This document shows, piece by piece, positions 42,201-45,951 of a stretch of DNA of 64,000 bases. The position numbers were made by a program, and so were the translations under genes. This DNA comes from Mytilisepta virgata (lineage: Eukaryota; Mollusca; Bivalvia; Mytilida; Mytilidae): positions 31,574,150 through 31,638,149 of the forward strand of contig CM051514.1 of the NCBI GenBank assembly GCA_028015205.1. Reading direction: 5' to 3'. The first letter of the stretch is position 1. Each line of letters starts with the position of its first letter. Under the pieces are notes generated by a model, which was not told the DNA's origin, ran no database searches, and was given only the letters and a program-made list of their open reading frames with translations.

Positions 42201-45200
42201 ACCATTAAAAGATAACTGTGAGGAGTGTAAAGCCAGAAATTATATCACAAAAAAAGATACACTACCAGGTATGTCTCCTCTTCTTGTTGCGTAGTGAAGT
42301 GTTCATTTACAGAACAAATTTTGTCACTTACACACCAGAGGGACAAATTTTTTTCTTAGCTTGGACAAAAAAAGAAATATTGTAAATTTTAATTCAAAGG
42401 GTAAAAGTTGTGGAAGAAGAATTTTTGGTGAATTGATTTGTTGTTAGCTTAATACATGTATGTAAATATTTCATGCATATTTATGACAGGAGCTAGTTCA
42501 GTATTACTTTAGAAATATGTACATATTCTAACCAGAAATGGTGTCCCCTAAAAATTTTATCAGCAAAAAGTTCCAAATAAATGCAGTCCCCCCCAAAAAA
42601 TTTTTTTTTATGATTACCATATTTGCCATATTGTTTGACACCTACCGTTATGACATATTTCAATATTAAGCACTGGTAATCAGAATGTCTCTCCAATATA
42701 CTCAATGTAAAAGAAAATTTGTAAAATAAAAAAATCCCATATTTATAATTTTTTTTACATGGCCTAAGAAGACTAAACAAATACAGAATATGTTGATATT
42801 TTTTGTTCAAATGGTGACATGAATTTGTTTATTATTTTTTAGAGGGTTACAACAGTTGTGAATTCAAAGATGACGATGATTGTATATTCTACTTTACATA
42901 TAATTACGATACAAACAATGAATTAAAGATCATTGCACAGACCACCAAAGGTATGTTTTAAAATATCAAATTTGCAAAATTTACAAAATTAAGTGGATTG
43001 GTTGTTTTGAGTATCATATTTATAGTTGCTATCCATTGAGAATTGACTGCAATTGTCATGATTTTCAGGTCTATTTCTGAATTCCATAATCTTTGATTCC
43101 CTTTCCAGATATTTTAATATTACACTAATAAATTTGAGAGGAGGTCTACTTTACAATGCTAGATATTATTTGTTGAAATATATTACTCTTTTCTATGGAT
43201 AAAGCCATATTAAAGGCAATTGTTCTAATCAGAACTCGGATCAGTATGAAAACCAAAAATCTGAATGGCTGTGAAATTGTAGTAAAAATGAAAGTAGAAG
43301 TATTTGTTCAAGAGCAGCCAAAGATTTAATATAGATTCTGTATTTTCAAGATATTTTTGCACTCAAACTTTTACTAGTCATCACTCATAATATAGATTCT
43401 AAAGTGAAAATTGACAATGCTTGACATGTCTTGATTTTTTGGGAATCTCTAGCATGGTAAATTAGATTCATTCTTGAAAAGACTTGGTCACATAAGTAAA
43501 GAATGCATTTGTGTTATTGGGTGCAGCACTGCAGACTCAGTACTAATATTACTATGTTTCCAAAAATTATGAATTGAAGAACATCAAATGATTTTTGAAG
43601 TACAAAATTAAAAAAGGATAATTTTTGGGCGGGTTACATGGAGTGAAATCTGGATTATAGTATGATGAATGTCAGGTGGGCGAACGGGCTTGCGGGTGGG
43701 CTTCGGGGAAAGTAGGGTACCTATTTTATGTAATCATCTCCTACAGTTTTGTATATAATGTTTGTATATATAATGGACATGTGCACCTCCTATTATTGAT
43801 ACATTTGGAACATTTTTGTGGAATTTCCAGATTGTGAACCTTAGTTAATTTTTATCAACATTCTTTAAGGAGGATACCTATTTTGTGTAATCAACTCCTA
43901 CTACAGTATTCAATCCAGAGTTTTCAAACTTGATAGAATTTTGTATATATATTGGACATATGCACCTCTTATTATGGATACATTAGAAACACTTTTGCAG
44001 AATTCCCAGTTGCTGTAACATTACATATTCTTATAGTCTTCATTTCGTCAGTTACAATAACATTTACAAATTTCCACTCCTTGGTCATTGTTAAGTAATG
44101 TATCCCATCCATTTGATTCTTTGACCCATTTTTTTACAGAATGCCCGGGTAAAGTTGATATACTAGCCATTGTATTGGGGGTGGTGATTGGAATTGTTGT
44201 TGTCGGTCTGGCACTTCTCCTTATATGGAAATTGGTTACAACAATCAATGATAGAAGAGAGCTGGCCAGGTTTGAAAAGGAGACAAAAGATGCTAAATGG
44301 GATACTGTAAGTTTATGTTTTGTTTACTTGTTTATTATTTTTCTTTATCTACATATTCCATTAATTAGCAAATAGTTAATTGCACTGAGAGTCATATGGC
44401 AGTATATGAACTGATAGGTTGTCCCGCAAAAATTACATGGACCGAAGTGCAGCTGAGGTCCATATAATTTTTTAGGGTGACCTACCAGTCCATATACTGT
44501 CATATGACCCTCAAAGCATTCAGCTGTTCGCTATATTATACTTTCCAATTAACATGATAACCAGAATCCGGAATGAGGCTGTGAACAAAAGTAGGCCCCA
44601 TCCACTGGTCCATATAGCACTTTATGGACCGTTTTCATTATAATACACAAATAGTAAAATTCTAAAAGTATAATATTTTCATTTATTAGAACAAATTTTG
44701 GTTTCTTTAATATTGAATAAGATAAATAAAAGAAAGAAGTTTTATATACTGGTAATAAGTAAAAGGTATACATGGCTTCACATGGAGGAGGAGCACAGAT
44801 AAAAAGGAAATGAAACTATTATTAGAAATTGCACAAAAATTAAAATTGGCTTACGTACTGCTTGAATCACCGTAAATTTCTAATGGTTTGGAATGTTGCT
44901 CTATAAATATTATTGTTAGGTAATTTTTGAAAATTAAAATGAAAATATTGGAAGGATCCACATAGTGTAATCCATGTATTTGTAAAGATCTTCTGTAGAT
45001 CATTCAGTAAACGATAAGTGACATATAAAATTTTTAATTGTATTAAAAGTATCAAAACATTTGAGTGACTTTAAAGATGACAAAAAGCTCACTTTAAGAC
45101 AGTTACAAAATGCTCAGAAAAACTATCAAAATTCATATTTATTTAATAAAGATTGGGGAAAATCCTGAGTACAGCAAGATTATAAACTAATGTCAGAATA

Positions 45201-45951
45201 ACATGCAAGTTTTCAGAGAATTTTTTTTTCATATAAAGAATGAATTATTTGTGTTAACTTCTTGAGATATTTGTACTATAAATGACCAAGTGATACTTTC
45301 AACTATCTCAGGTATACCATTTAACGTAATGGCATTAACCTCCGTAATTATTAGCAAACCTCAGAAATGAATTATACCTAATTTATTTTCATGGACGCTG
45401 CATACAAACAAAGTGTTTTTTCAACCTTAAATATATCTACATAATTTGTGCTTTAACACTCTGGTTAAACCTCTTTTTGGTAAAACTCAATCATGATGTT
45501 TTGTGGTCTAGATACATTAATTCAAGTGTATAAAAGTTTCTCTGTTTTAATTTTTTATAGTCATTAATTCAAGTGTATAAACGTTTCTCTGTTTTAAGTT
45601 TTTGTATAGTGAAACTTATGATTTATAATATCCATTCTTTAATCTCCTCAGTAATAAATGTTCTATGTTACCAACTTAGATACATTAGATACATGTTAAC
45701 CAAATATATCTCACTGACAAGTTCTCAGGACCACAAAAAAAAAGATGAACAAACTGTAAACCAGAATCTGCATTTGTGATGTTCAGATTTAAATATCAAA
45801 AGAAGAAACAGATAAATCAAAAGCAATCCGAACATATAGCAAGGAGGGAATTTAAAGTTTATATTTGTTATGTTTCTCTTTCCAGGGAGAGAATCCTGTA
45901 TATAAACCAGCCACATCCACATATAAAAATCCTACATATGCTGGAAAGTAA
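449..45951 (+). CDS. ITGB: Integrin beta subunit, complete coding region in 22 exons
   Basis: The product pairs with an alpha subunit at the plasma membrane to bind matrix or cell ligands and links to actin through talin and kindlin. Joined exons: 449-515, 8360-8463, 9330-9434, 10288-10369, 11584-11715, 12891-12987, 18192-18276, 20434-20520, 23533-23616, 24077-24154, 24950-25135, 25502-25578, 32677-32734, 33553-33708, 36850-36995, 37617-37774, 38360-38469, 39333-39431, 42139-42268, 42843-42950, 44140-44306, 45886-45951. These sum to 2382 nt (793 aa), a normal length for the family. Domains: signal peptide 1-20, PSI about 33-75, beta-I about 125-370 inside the hybrid domain, I-EGF repeats about 450-640, beta-tail to about 717, membrane helix about 724-746, cytoplasmic tail 747-793. 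Metal-site residues seen: MIDAS D144/S146/S148 with E240 and D271, ADMIDAS D151/D152, SyMBS N235/D237/P239. The tail resembles beta1/betaPS. Every junction is GT-AG and in phase. Assignment to a vertebrate beta class was not attempted. Confidence 0.97.
578..1348. mobile_element. hAT-like non-autonomous element with CAGT...CTAG inverted repeats
   Basis: CAGTGTTCCAGCTAG at 578 is mirrored by CTAGCTGGAATACTG ending at 1348, followed internally on both sides by A-rich and GAGGGG stretches. No clear target duplication was seen. No transposase frame. A second MITE sits inside it. Confidence 0.6.
749..1222. mobile_element. TTAA-flanked MITE nested in the hAT-like element
   Basis: TTAA at 749-752 and 1219-1222 bound inverted repeats GGGGATACAATACAGTT and AACTGTATCGTATCCCC (one mismatch). 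The 466-bp body is non-coding. The TTAA target fits piggyBac- or Kolobok-type MITEs; which one is inference. Confidence 0.7.
1349..5048. other. Intron 1, AT-rich sequence without recognised genes
   Basis: Contains an (AT)n microsatellite at about 2610-2632, a C-rich run at 3098-3115, and ACATGTACATGT-type short repeats around 3575-3690. No convincing coding exon was seen. A 5' promoter is not expected here because the start exon lies upstream. Confidence 0.5.
5049..5182. repeat. Snapback palindrome of about 134 nt
   Basis: CTGGTCAT...GGGAACAGT at the left is matched in inverse by ACTGTTCCCTGATGACCAG at the right. Further in, GATACAAACTA pairs with TAGTTTGTATC, and ATTACCC pairs with GGGTAAT. 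The whole could fold as one long hairpin. Confidence 0.65.
5625..5990 (+). repeat. Degenerate tandem units of about 160 bp
   Basis: Two diverged units are marked by TTCATCTTGATGAGTG (about 5708) and TTCACCTTGATGAGTG (about 5870). The spacing is near 160 bp, similar to the other tandem-core repeats of the window. Confidence 0.5.
5935..6160. repeat. Diverged relative of the 413-bp repeat at 52856
   Basis: The stretch with AAGACAAATGAACAACCACA and CAAATAAACACTGAAAACTA is shared with 52856-53674. This shows it is a dispersed family rather than a local duplication only. Confidence 0.65.
6258..7608 (+). mobile_element. Hairpin-headed Helitron-like repeat (GCAAACAAAGTTTG family), interrupted
   Basis: Starts TATAC then a C30 run (6261-6290), GCAAACAAAGTTTGGGGGG hairpin and a (GTCT)n microsatellite. 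Two core units follow (CTTGTAAGYGCAACTCCTCC at 6371 and 7466). They would be about 171 bp apart once the inserted TA-flanked element at 6436-7357 is removed. No 3' terminus was found, so this copy looks truncated. Confidence 0.65.
6436..7357. mobile_element. Non-autonomous TIR element with TA flanks (mariner/pogo-like)
   Basis: Inverted repeats CCGTATTTTACGGTGT plus TAGGTCGATA or CAGGTCGATA, about 27 bp with two mismatches, flanked by TA at 6434-6435 and 7358-7359. Removing it restores the host repeat AAGGAAGTACATCATCC exactly. Several subterminal TATAGGTCGA motifs lie at both ends. No transposase seen. Confidence 0.75.
7665..7969 (+). mobile_element. Complete short Helitron-like repeat, same family as 6258
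   Basis: Begins after TTTT with ATACAACCCGCAAACAAAGT, then a (GTCT)n tract at about 7718-7770 and one core unit. It ends with the hairpin GTGAGCTTTGCTCAC and AGTACATCTAG followed by TTT. The CTAG end after a hairpin fits the Helitron CTRR rule. Confidence 0.7.
8360..8463 (+). CDS. ITGB: Integrin beta exon 2: PSI domain, first part
   Basis: Acceptor TTTTTCCAG, donor GTAAAT at 8464. It encodes residues 23-57, with the closely spaced cysteines C35, C41, C44, C51 and C54 and the CAWC motif that characterise the plexin-semaphorin-integrin domain. It begins in phase 1 and ends in phase 0. Confidence 0.95.
8516..8796. mobile_element. TTAA-flanked MITE in intron 2
   Basis: TTAA at 8516-8519 and 8793-8796 enclose inverted repeats GGTGGTACCCAACACT and AGTGTTAGGTACCACC. 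Length is 273 bp without the targets. Non-coding. Confidence 0.8.
9330..9434 (+). CDS. ITGB: Integrin beta exon 3: end of PSI domain
   Basis: Acceptor TTTCCAG, donor GTAAAT at 9435. Residues 58-92 include two more PSI cysteines (ERCNLL and SNCP). The length is 105 nt, phase 0 at both ends. Confidence 0.94.
9631..9690 (+). repeat. Solo terminus of the GGTATCCGGACC MITE family
   Basis: TTAAGGTATCTGGACCATAA at 9631-9650 matches the left end of the complete element at 32098 with one difference. No partner end was found before exon 4. Confidence 0.5.
9788..9961. mobile_element. TA-flanked Tigger/pogo-like MITE in intron 3
   Basis: TA at 9786-9787 and 9962-9963 flank inverted repeats CAGTTGACTCTTGATATC and GATAACGAGAGTGAACTG, extending about 23 bp with three mismatches. 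The interior repeats TATCTCAAA several times. Confidence 0.7.
10288..10369 (+). CDS. ITGB: Integrin beta exon 4: first hybrid-domain strand
   Basis: Acceptor ATTTTAG, donor GTAAGT at 10370. Residues 93-119 include the family-typical PIQLQPQ and LKMRP segments that lead into the hybrid domain. An NVS sequon lies at its start. It ends in phase 1. Confidence 0.94.
10979..11300 (+). repeat. Degenerate hairpin-headed repeat (TCTCGCCTGCAAC)
   Basis: TCTCGCCTGCAAC is followed by a weak inverse match (TTGCAAGACA) and a GGCGGCGTC tract, the same order as in the other hairpin-headed repeats. The remainder is diverged, and the 3' end cannot be placed. Confidence 0.4.
11584..11715 (+). CDS. ITGB: Integrin beta exon 5: start of beta-I domain with MIDAS motif
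   Basis: Acceptor TTTTTGTAG, donor GTATGT at 11716. Residues 120-163 carry the diagnostic [12 protein letters not shown] stretch. D144, S146 and S148 are the MIDAS ligands, and D151 and D152 belong to the ADMIDAS. It ends in phase 1. Confidence 0.97.
12224..12860 (+). mobile_element. Hairpin-headed repeat ending just before exon 6
   Basis: TGTCGAACCTGCGACTTTAG then TCGCAGAAAGCTCGACAT forms the 5' hairpin, followed by a (GGC)n run at about 12284-12297. Three units are marked by GGTTCAGTGACT (12433), GGATCAGTGAAC (12582) and GGTTCAGTGGTT (12731), 149 bp apart each time. The body is of a type I remember as common in mussel DNA. Confidence 0.7.
12891..12987 (+). CDS. ITGB: Integrin beta exon 6: beta-I core strand
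   Basis: Acceptor TTTTTAACAG, donor GTAGGT at 12988. Residues 164-195 contain the conserved LGFGSFVDK and MPYVS segments and an NIT sequon. It ends in phase 2, splitting a lysine codon. A hairpin-headed repeat ends close to the acceptor, so transposon sequence supplies much of the 3' part of intron 5. Confidence 0.96.
12988..14406. other. Intron 6, first part, AT-rich, no gene recognised
   Basis: Mostly low-complexity AT-rich sequence. I see no repeat family with clear ends here. The candidate microexon follows at 14407. Confidence 0.4.
14407..14430 (+). CDS. ITGB: Candidate in-frame 24-nt cassette microexon in intron 6
   Basis: A pyrimidine-rich stretch ending in CCACAG precedes 14407, and a perfect GTAAGT donor starts at 14431. 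The enclosed 24 nt keep the phase between exons 6 and 7 and contain no stop. They would insert SAGTNTPT after K196, four residues before the first cysteine of the specificity-determining loop (NPCENC). Drosophila betaPS is known to vary by alternative exons within the beta-I domain. Use of this exon here is inference, and a chance match is possible. It is not counted in the 793 residues. Confidence 0.45.
14825..15006. mobile_element. Possible short TTAA-flanked MITE
   Basis: TTAAAGGGATGTTG at 14825 and AAATGACCCTTTAA at 14993-15006 share only a short inverted end (TTAAAGGG). The similarity beyond that is weak, so this is a tentative call. Confidence 0.35.
15932..15951. repeat. (AT)n microsatellite
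   Basis: A run of alternating TA of about 20 nt in intron 6. Confidence 0.9.
16412..16541. mobile_element. Small inverted-repeat element (CCTGTCTAAACC)
   Basis: CCTGTCTAAACC at 16412 is mirrored by AGTTTAGACAGG ending at 16541. Related GTTTAGACAGG sequence occurs near 10090. Target duplication not clear. Confidence 0.45.
16550..18180. other. Intron 6, last part, no feature recognised
   Basis: AT-rich sequence without detectable terminal repeats, long frames or tandem units. Confidence 0.4.
18192..18276 (+). CDS. ITGB: Integrin beta exon 7: specificity-determining loop
   Basis: Acceptor CTTTTTAG, donor GTAGGC at 18277. Residues 196-224 include [14 protein letters not shown]. The cysteine loop has only two residues between its cysteines, shorter than the loops I remember in vertebrate beta1 and beta3. 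It begins in phase 2 and ends in phase 0. Confidence 0.96.
18648..19624 (+). mobile_element. Hairpin-headed Helitron-like repeat (ATGCCCGGGCAT family)
   Basis: The 5' end is a perfect palindrome, ATGCCCGGGCAT, after a T run, followed by GTCCGTCCGTCC. Three units marked AATATATCAATGATATTT (18743, 18889, 19042) are followed by three units marked GATGAGKTACAGAT (about 19196, 19357, 19514), with spacings 146-161. The 3' end is GTGTTGTTTACAC, AT, CTAG (19621-19624), then TTT. Confidence 0.72.
19640..20394 (+). mobile_element. Tandem-unit repeat with hairpin-CTAG 3' end
   Basis: Four units are marked by AAGGTTTTA at 19701, 19841, 20001 and 20147. The 3' end has the hairpin ACTGTCGATTCCGACAGT, then ACAGTTTT and CTAG at 20391-20394, followed by TT. 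No 5' hairpin is visible. The start may have been displaced or lost where the preceding element ends. Confidence 0.55.
20434..20520 (+). CDS. ITGB: Integrin beta exon 8: SyMBS metal site
   Basis: Acceptor TTATTACAG, donor GTAAGT at 20521. Residues 225-253 contain [20 protein letters not shown]235, D237 and P239 are SyMBS residues, and E240 serves both SyMBS and MIDAS. The last nine bases and the donor belong to a 64-bp unit repeated three times in tandem. Confidence 0.97.
20512..20703 (+). repeat. 64-bp tandem triplication spanning the exon 8 splice donor
   Basis: Three units start at 20512, 20576 and 20640, each opening GCCTGTGAAGTAAGTAATG and differing at only a few bases. Each carries the last nine exonic bases plus GTAAGT, so the intron has three equivalent donors. 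The second and third would add 64 or 128 nt, breaking the frame at a TGA within the first added unit. Confidence 0.95.
20789..23292 (+). mobile_element. Palindrome-headed element, copy A (intron 8)
   Basis: Starts with the 14-bp-arm palindrome ATACGACCGCAAAA, T, TTTTGCGGTCGTAT, then a (CGT)n tract. Three units of 160 and 161 bp follow (CGCAC/TGCAC at 20901, 21061, 21222), then about three copies of a 261-bp unit (about 21350-22150). Next is a region with repeated T-run/G-run blocks, and the end is TGGGTCGTATCTAGCTGCGC then CCAGCGGAGCATTT. The 3' end forms a hairpin (GCTGCGC with GCGGAGC, one mismatch). No protein is encoded; frames here are low complexity. Confidence 0.85.
23533..23616 (+). 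CDS. ITGB: Integrin beta exon 9: beta-I strand with MIDAS aspartate
   Basis: Acceptor ATTTTACAG, donor GTTTGT at 23617. Residues 254-281 include IGWRN and [14 protein letters not shown]271 corresponds to the second-shell MIDAS aspartate of vertebrate beta subunits. Phase 0 at both ends. Confidence 0.96.
24077..24154 (+). CDS. ITGB: Integrin beta exon 10: beta-I domain
   Basis: Acceptor TTTGACAG, donor GTATGT at 24155. Residues 282-307 match the conserved LGGI...NDGLCHL pattern of beta subunits. Phase 0 at both ends. Confidence 0.95.
24380..24510 (+). repeat. SINE-like 3' fragment
   Basis: GGGTAATCCGGCTTCCACCA and CCGCCACGAAATAGCC followed by GGCATAAAACTCC. Matching pieces lie at 32940-32995 and 55795-55868. 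I remember such tails in bivalve SINEs. No tRNA-like head was identified. Confidence 0.45.
24950..25135 (+). CDS. ITGB: Integrin beta exon 11: end of beta-I domain
   Basis: Acceptor GTATTTAAG, donor GTAATG at 25136. Residues 308-369 include [32 protein letters not shown] and NIVDLV, all standard for the last strands and helices of the domain. A tandem repeat in the intron creates a second acceptor-like site 45 nt upstream in the same frame. Confidence 0.95.
25502..25578 (+). CDS. ITGB: Integrin beta exon 12: return to hybrid domain
   Basis: Acceptor TTTTTTTGTAG, donor GTAAGT at 25579. Residues 370-394 (KITSKVEM...) begin the second half of the hybrid domain. It ends in phase 2. Confidence 0.93.
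25656..25856 (+). repeat. Hairpin-headed repeat, 5' part only
   Basis: After TTTTT comes ATACCCCTGCGCCAAAGGAG followed by GGGGGGTAT, which folds back on itself, then unique sequence. No microsatellite and no 3' end were found. Confidence 0.45.
25857..27045. other. Intron 12, AT-rich part without recognised features
   Basis: No long frame, terminal repeat or tandem unit was seen. Short AT-rich homologies only. Confidence 0.4.
28448..31250 (+). mobile_element. Palindrome-headed element, copy B, third layer
   Basis: Same ends and order as 20789-23292: the ATACGACCGC palindrome, three units of 160 and 161 bp (28523, 28683, 28844), about one 261-bp unit, T-run/G-run blocks, and the CTGCGGTCGTATCTAGCTGC end with GGAGCATTTT. 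Near-identity with copy A suggests recent spread. It is interrupted by the element at 29663-30444. Confidence 0.85.
29663..30444. mobile_element. hAT-like MITE with 6-bp target duplication, innermost layer
   Basis: CAGAGATTTAGCTAG at the left is mirrored by CTAGCTAAAACCCTG at the right (two mismatches in 15). ATTTTC at 29657-29662 and 30445-30450 is the duplicated target. Copy A has the uninterrupted sequence GTCATTTTCTATTTTAATA, which proves the insertion. No transposase frame. Confidence 0.88.
32098..32374. mobile_element. TTAA-flanked MITE with perfect inverted repeats
   Basis: TTAAGGTATCCGGACCATAA at 32098-32117 is exactly mirrored by TTATGGTCCGGATACCTTAA ending at 32374. It sits inside the 27048 repeat. 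A diverged relative lies at 45255-45525. Confidence 0.9.
32677..32734 (+). CDS. ITGB: Integrin beta exon 13: hybrid domain
   Basis: Acceptor CTTTTTTCAG, donor GTAAGT at 32735. It encodes residues 395-414 (...[12 protein letters not shown]). It is only 58 nt long, follows a 7.1-kb intron filled with nested transposons, and restores phase 0. Confidence 0.93.
33284..33399 (+). repeat. Perfect 58-bp tandem duplication
   Basis: Two identical 58-bp units begin TACCAATCAATCCACTAAGA at 33284 and 33342. Each also holds the small internal repeat ATCCACTAAG twice. Confidence 0.95.
33553..33708 (+). CDS. ITGB: Integrin beta exon 14: hybrid domain to first I-EGF
   Basis: Acceptor TTCTTTGACAG, donor GTAAGT at 33709. 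Residues 415-466 include [13 protein letters not shown], the IKPVGL strand and ICKCPCES, where the cysteine-rich stalk begins. Phase 0 at both ends. Confidence 0.95.
34432..34567. repeat. 136-bp element with perfect 16-bp inverted ends
   Basis: ATTCAGACCTGATTTT at 34432-34447 and its exact inverse AAAATCAGGTCTGAAT at 34552-34567. A small MITE is likely; no clear target duplication. Confidence 0.65.
34568..36849. other. Intron 14, remaining part
   Basis: Mostly featureless AT-rich sequence. A short direct repeat (GAAGGAAAATCTGGTTAYGA) occurs at about 36353 and 36436, 83 bp apart. Confidence 0.4.
36850..36995 (+). CDS. ITGB: Integrin beta exon 15: I-EGF repeat
   Basis: Acceptor ATTTCAG, donor GTAAGT at 36996. 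Residues 467-514 contain [15 protein letters not shown] and the YYGKTCDC closing pattern of integrin EGF repeats. An NVT sequon is present. It ends in phase 2. Confidence 0.95.
37617..37774 (+). CDS. ITGB: Integrin beta exon 16: I-EGF repeat
   Basis: Acceptor TAATATAG, donor GTAAGA at 37775. Residues 515-567 contain [15 protein letters not shown] and [12 protein letters not shown]. The basic, charged insert between them ([13 protein letters not shown]) looks long for this position. It ends in phase 1. Confidence 0.95.
38360..38469 (+). CDS. ITGB: Integrin beta exon 17: I-EGF repeat
   Basis: Acceptor ATTTTATAG, donor GTAAGC at 38470. Residues 568-604 carry [11 protein letters not shown] and YTGENCGC. 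Sequons NCT, NYT and NDS cluster here, suggesting a heavily glycosylated stalk. It ends in phase 0. Confidence 0.95.
39333..39431 (+). CDS. ITGB: Integrin beta exon 18: I-EGF repeat
   Basis: Acceptor TTTTTTTTCAG. Residues 605-637 show [17 protein letters not shown] and GTTCEDCK. The donor GTTAGT at 39432 is weaker than the others (T at +3). Reading on would reach a stop after about 25 codons. Phase 0 at both ends. Confidence 0.93.
39993..40835 (+). mobile_element. Degenerate hairpin-headed repeat with four tandem units
   Basis: GGAGCCTCCGATTTGTTGCA followed by GAAGCAAGACATAGTGATCC resembles the head of the 12224 repeat, then a CGTCGTCG tract. Four units are marked by TTAAACCATYCWGGATTTTT at 40113, 40307, 40493 and 40677 (spacing 184-194). 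The end near CAGACGAGACACTTGG is approximate. Confidence 0.6.
40836..42138. other. Intron 18, last part, no feature recognised
   Basis: AT-rich sequence with no terminal repeats, tandem units or coding signals that I can support. Confidence 0.4.
42139..42268 (+). CDS. ITGB: Integrin beta exon 19: start of beta-tail domain
   Basis: Acceptor TTATTCTAG, donor GTATGT at 42269. Residues 638-680 include [13 protein letters not shown] and NCEECK, matching the cysteine spacing of the membrane-proximal stalk. It ends in phase 1. Confidence 0.95.
42843..42950 (+). CDS. ITGB: Integrin beta exon 20: beta-tail domain
   Basis: Acceptor ATTTTTTAG, donor GTATGT at 42951. Residues 681-716 include the acidic DDDDC and IFYFTYNYD, the usual beta-tail sequence. 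It ends in phase 1. Confidence 0.95.
43715..44025 (+). repeat. Two diverged tandem units of about 157 bp
   Basis: CTATTTTATGTAATCATCTC at 43721 and CTATTTTGTGTAATCAACTC at 43878 mark two units. Both continue with GGACATRTGCACCTC and GATACATT. They lie directly upstream of the exon 21 acceptor. Confidence 0.6.
44140..44306 (+). CDS. ITGB: Integrin beta exon 21: transmembrane helix and proximal tail
   Basis: Acceptor TTTTTTACAG, donor GTAAGT at 44307. Residues 717-772 hold ECPG, a helix of about 23 residues (724-746, [20 protein letters not shown] then LIW), and the conserved inner segment [12 protein letters not shown] ending WDT. The aspartate of DRRE is the likely partner of the alpha-subunit arginine clasp. 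It ends in phase 0. Confidence 0.97.
44382..44517. repeat. Snapback palindrome of about 136 nt in intron 21
   Basis: The left arm GCACTGAGAGTCATATGGCA through ATTACATGGACC is matched in inverse by GGTCCATATAAT through GTCATATGACCCTCAAAGC. The arms are about 60 nt with a few mismatches. Confidence 0.7.
45255..45525. repeat. Diverged copy of the 32098 MITE
   Basis: Shares TATAAATGACCAAGTGAT near the left end and the same order of internal motifs (CCTCCGTAATTATTAGCAAA, ACTCAATCATGAT). The ends are decayed. Confidence 0.55.
45886..45951 (+). CDS. ITGB: Integrin beta exon 22: NPxY tail motifs and stop codon
   Basis: Acceptor CTCTTTCCAG. Residues 773-793 include NPVY at 775-778 (talin-type site), T782-S783-T784 (kindlin-type region) and NPTY at 787-790. 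TAA is at 45949-45951. The second half of this exon and what follows are duplicated 8.6 kb downstream. Confidence 0.97.
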   Translation, partial: GENPVYKPATSTYKNPTYAGK

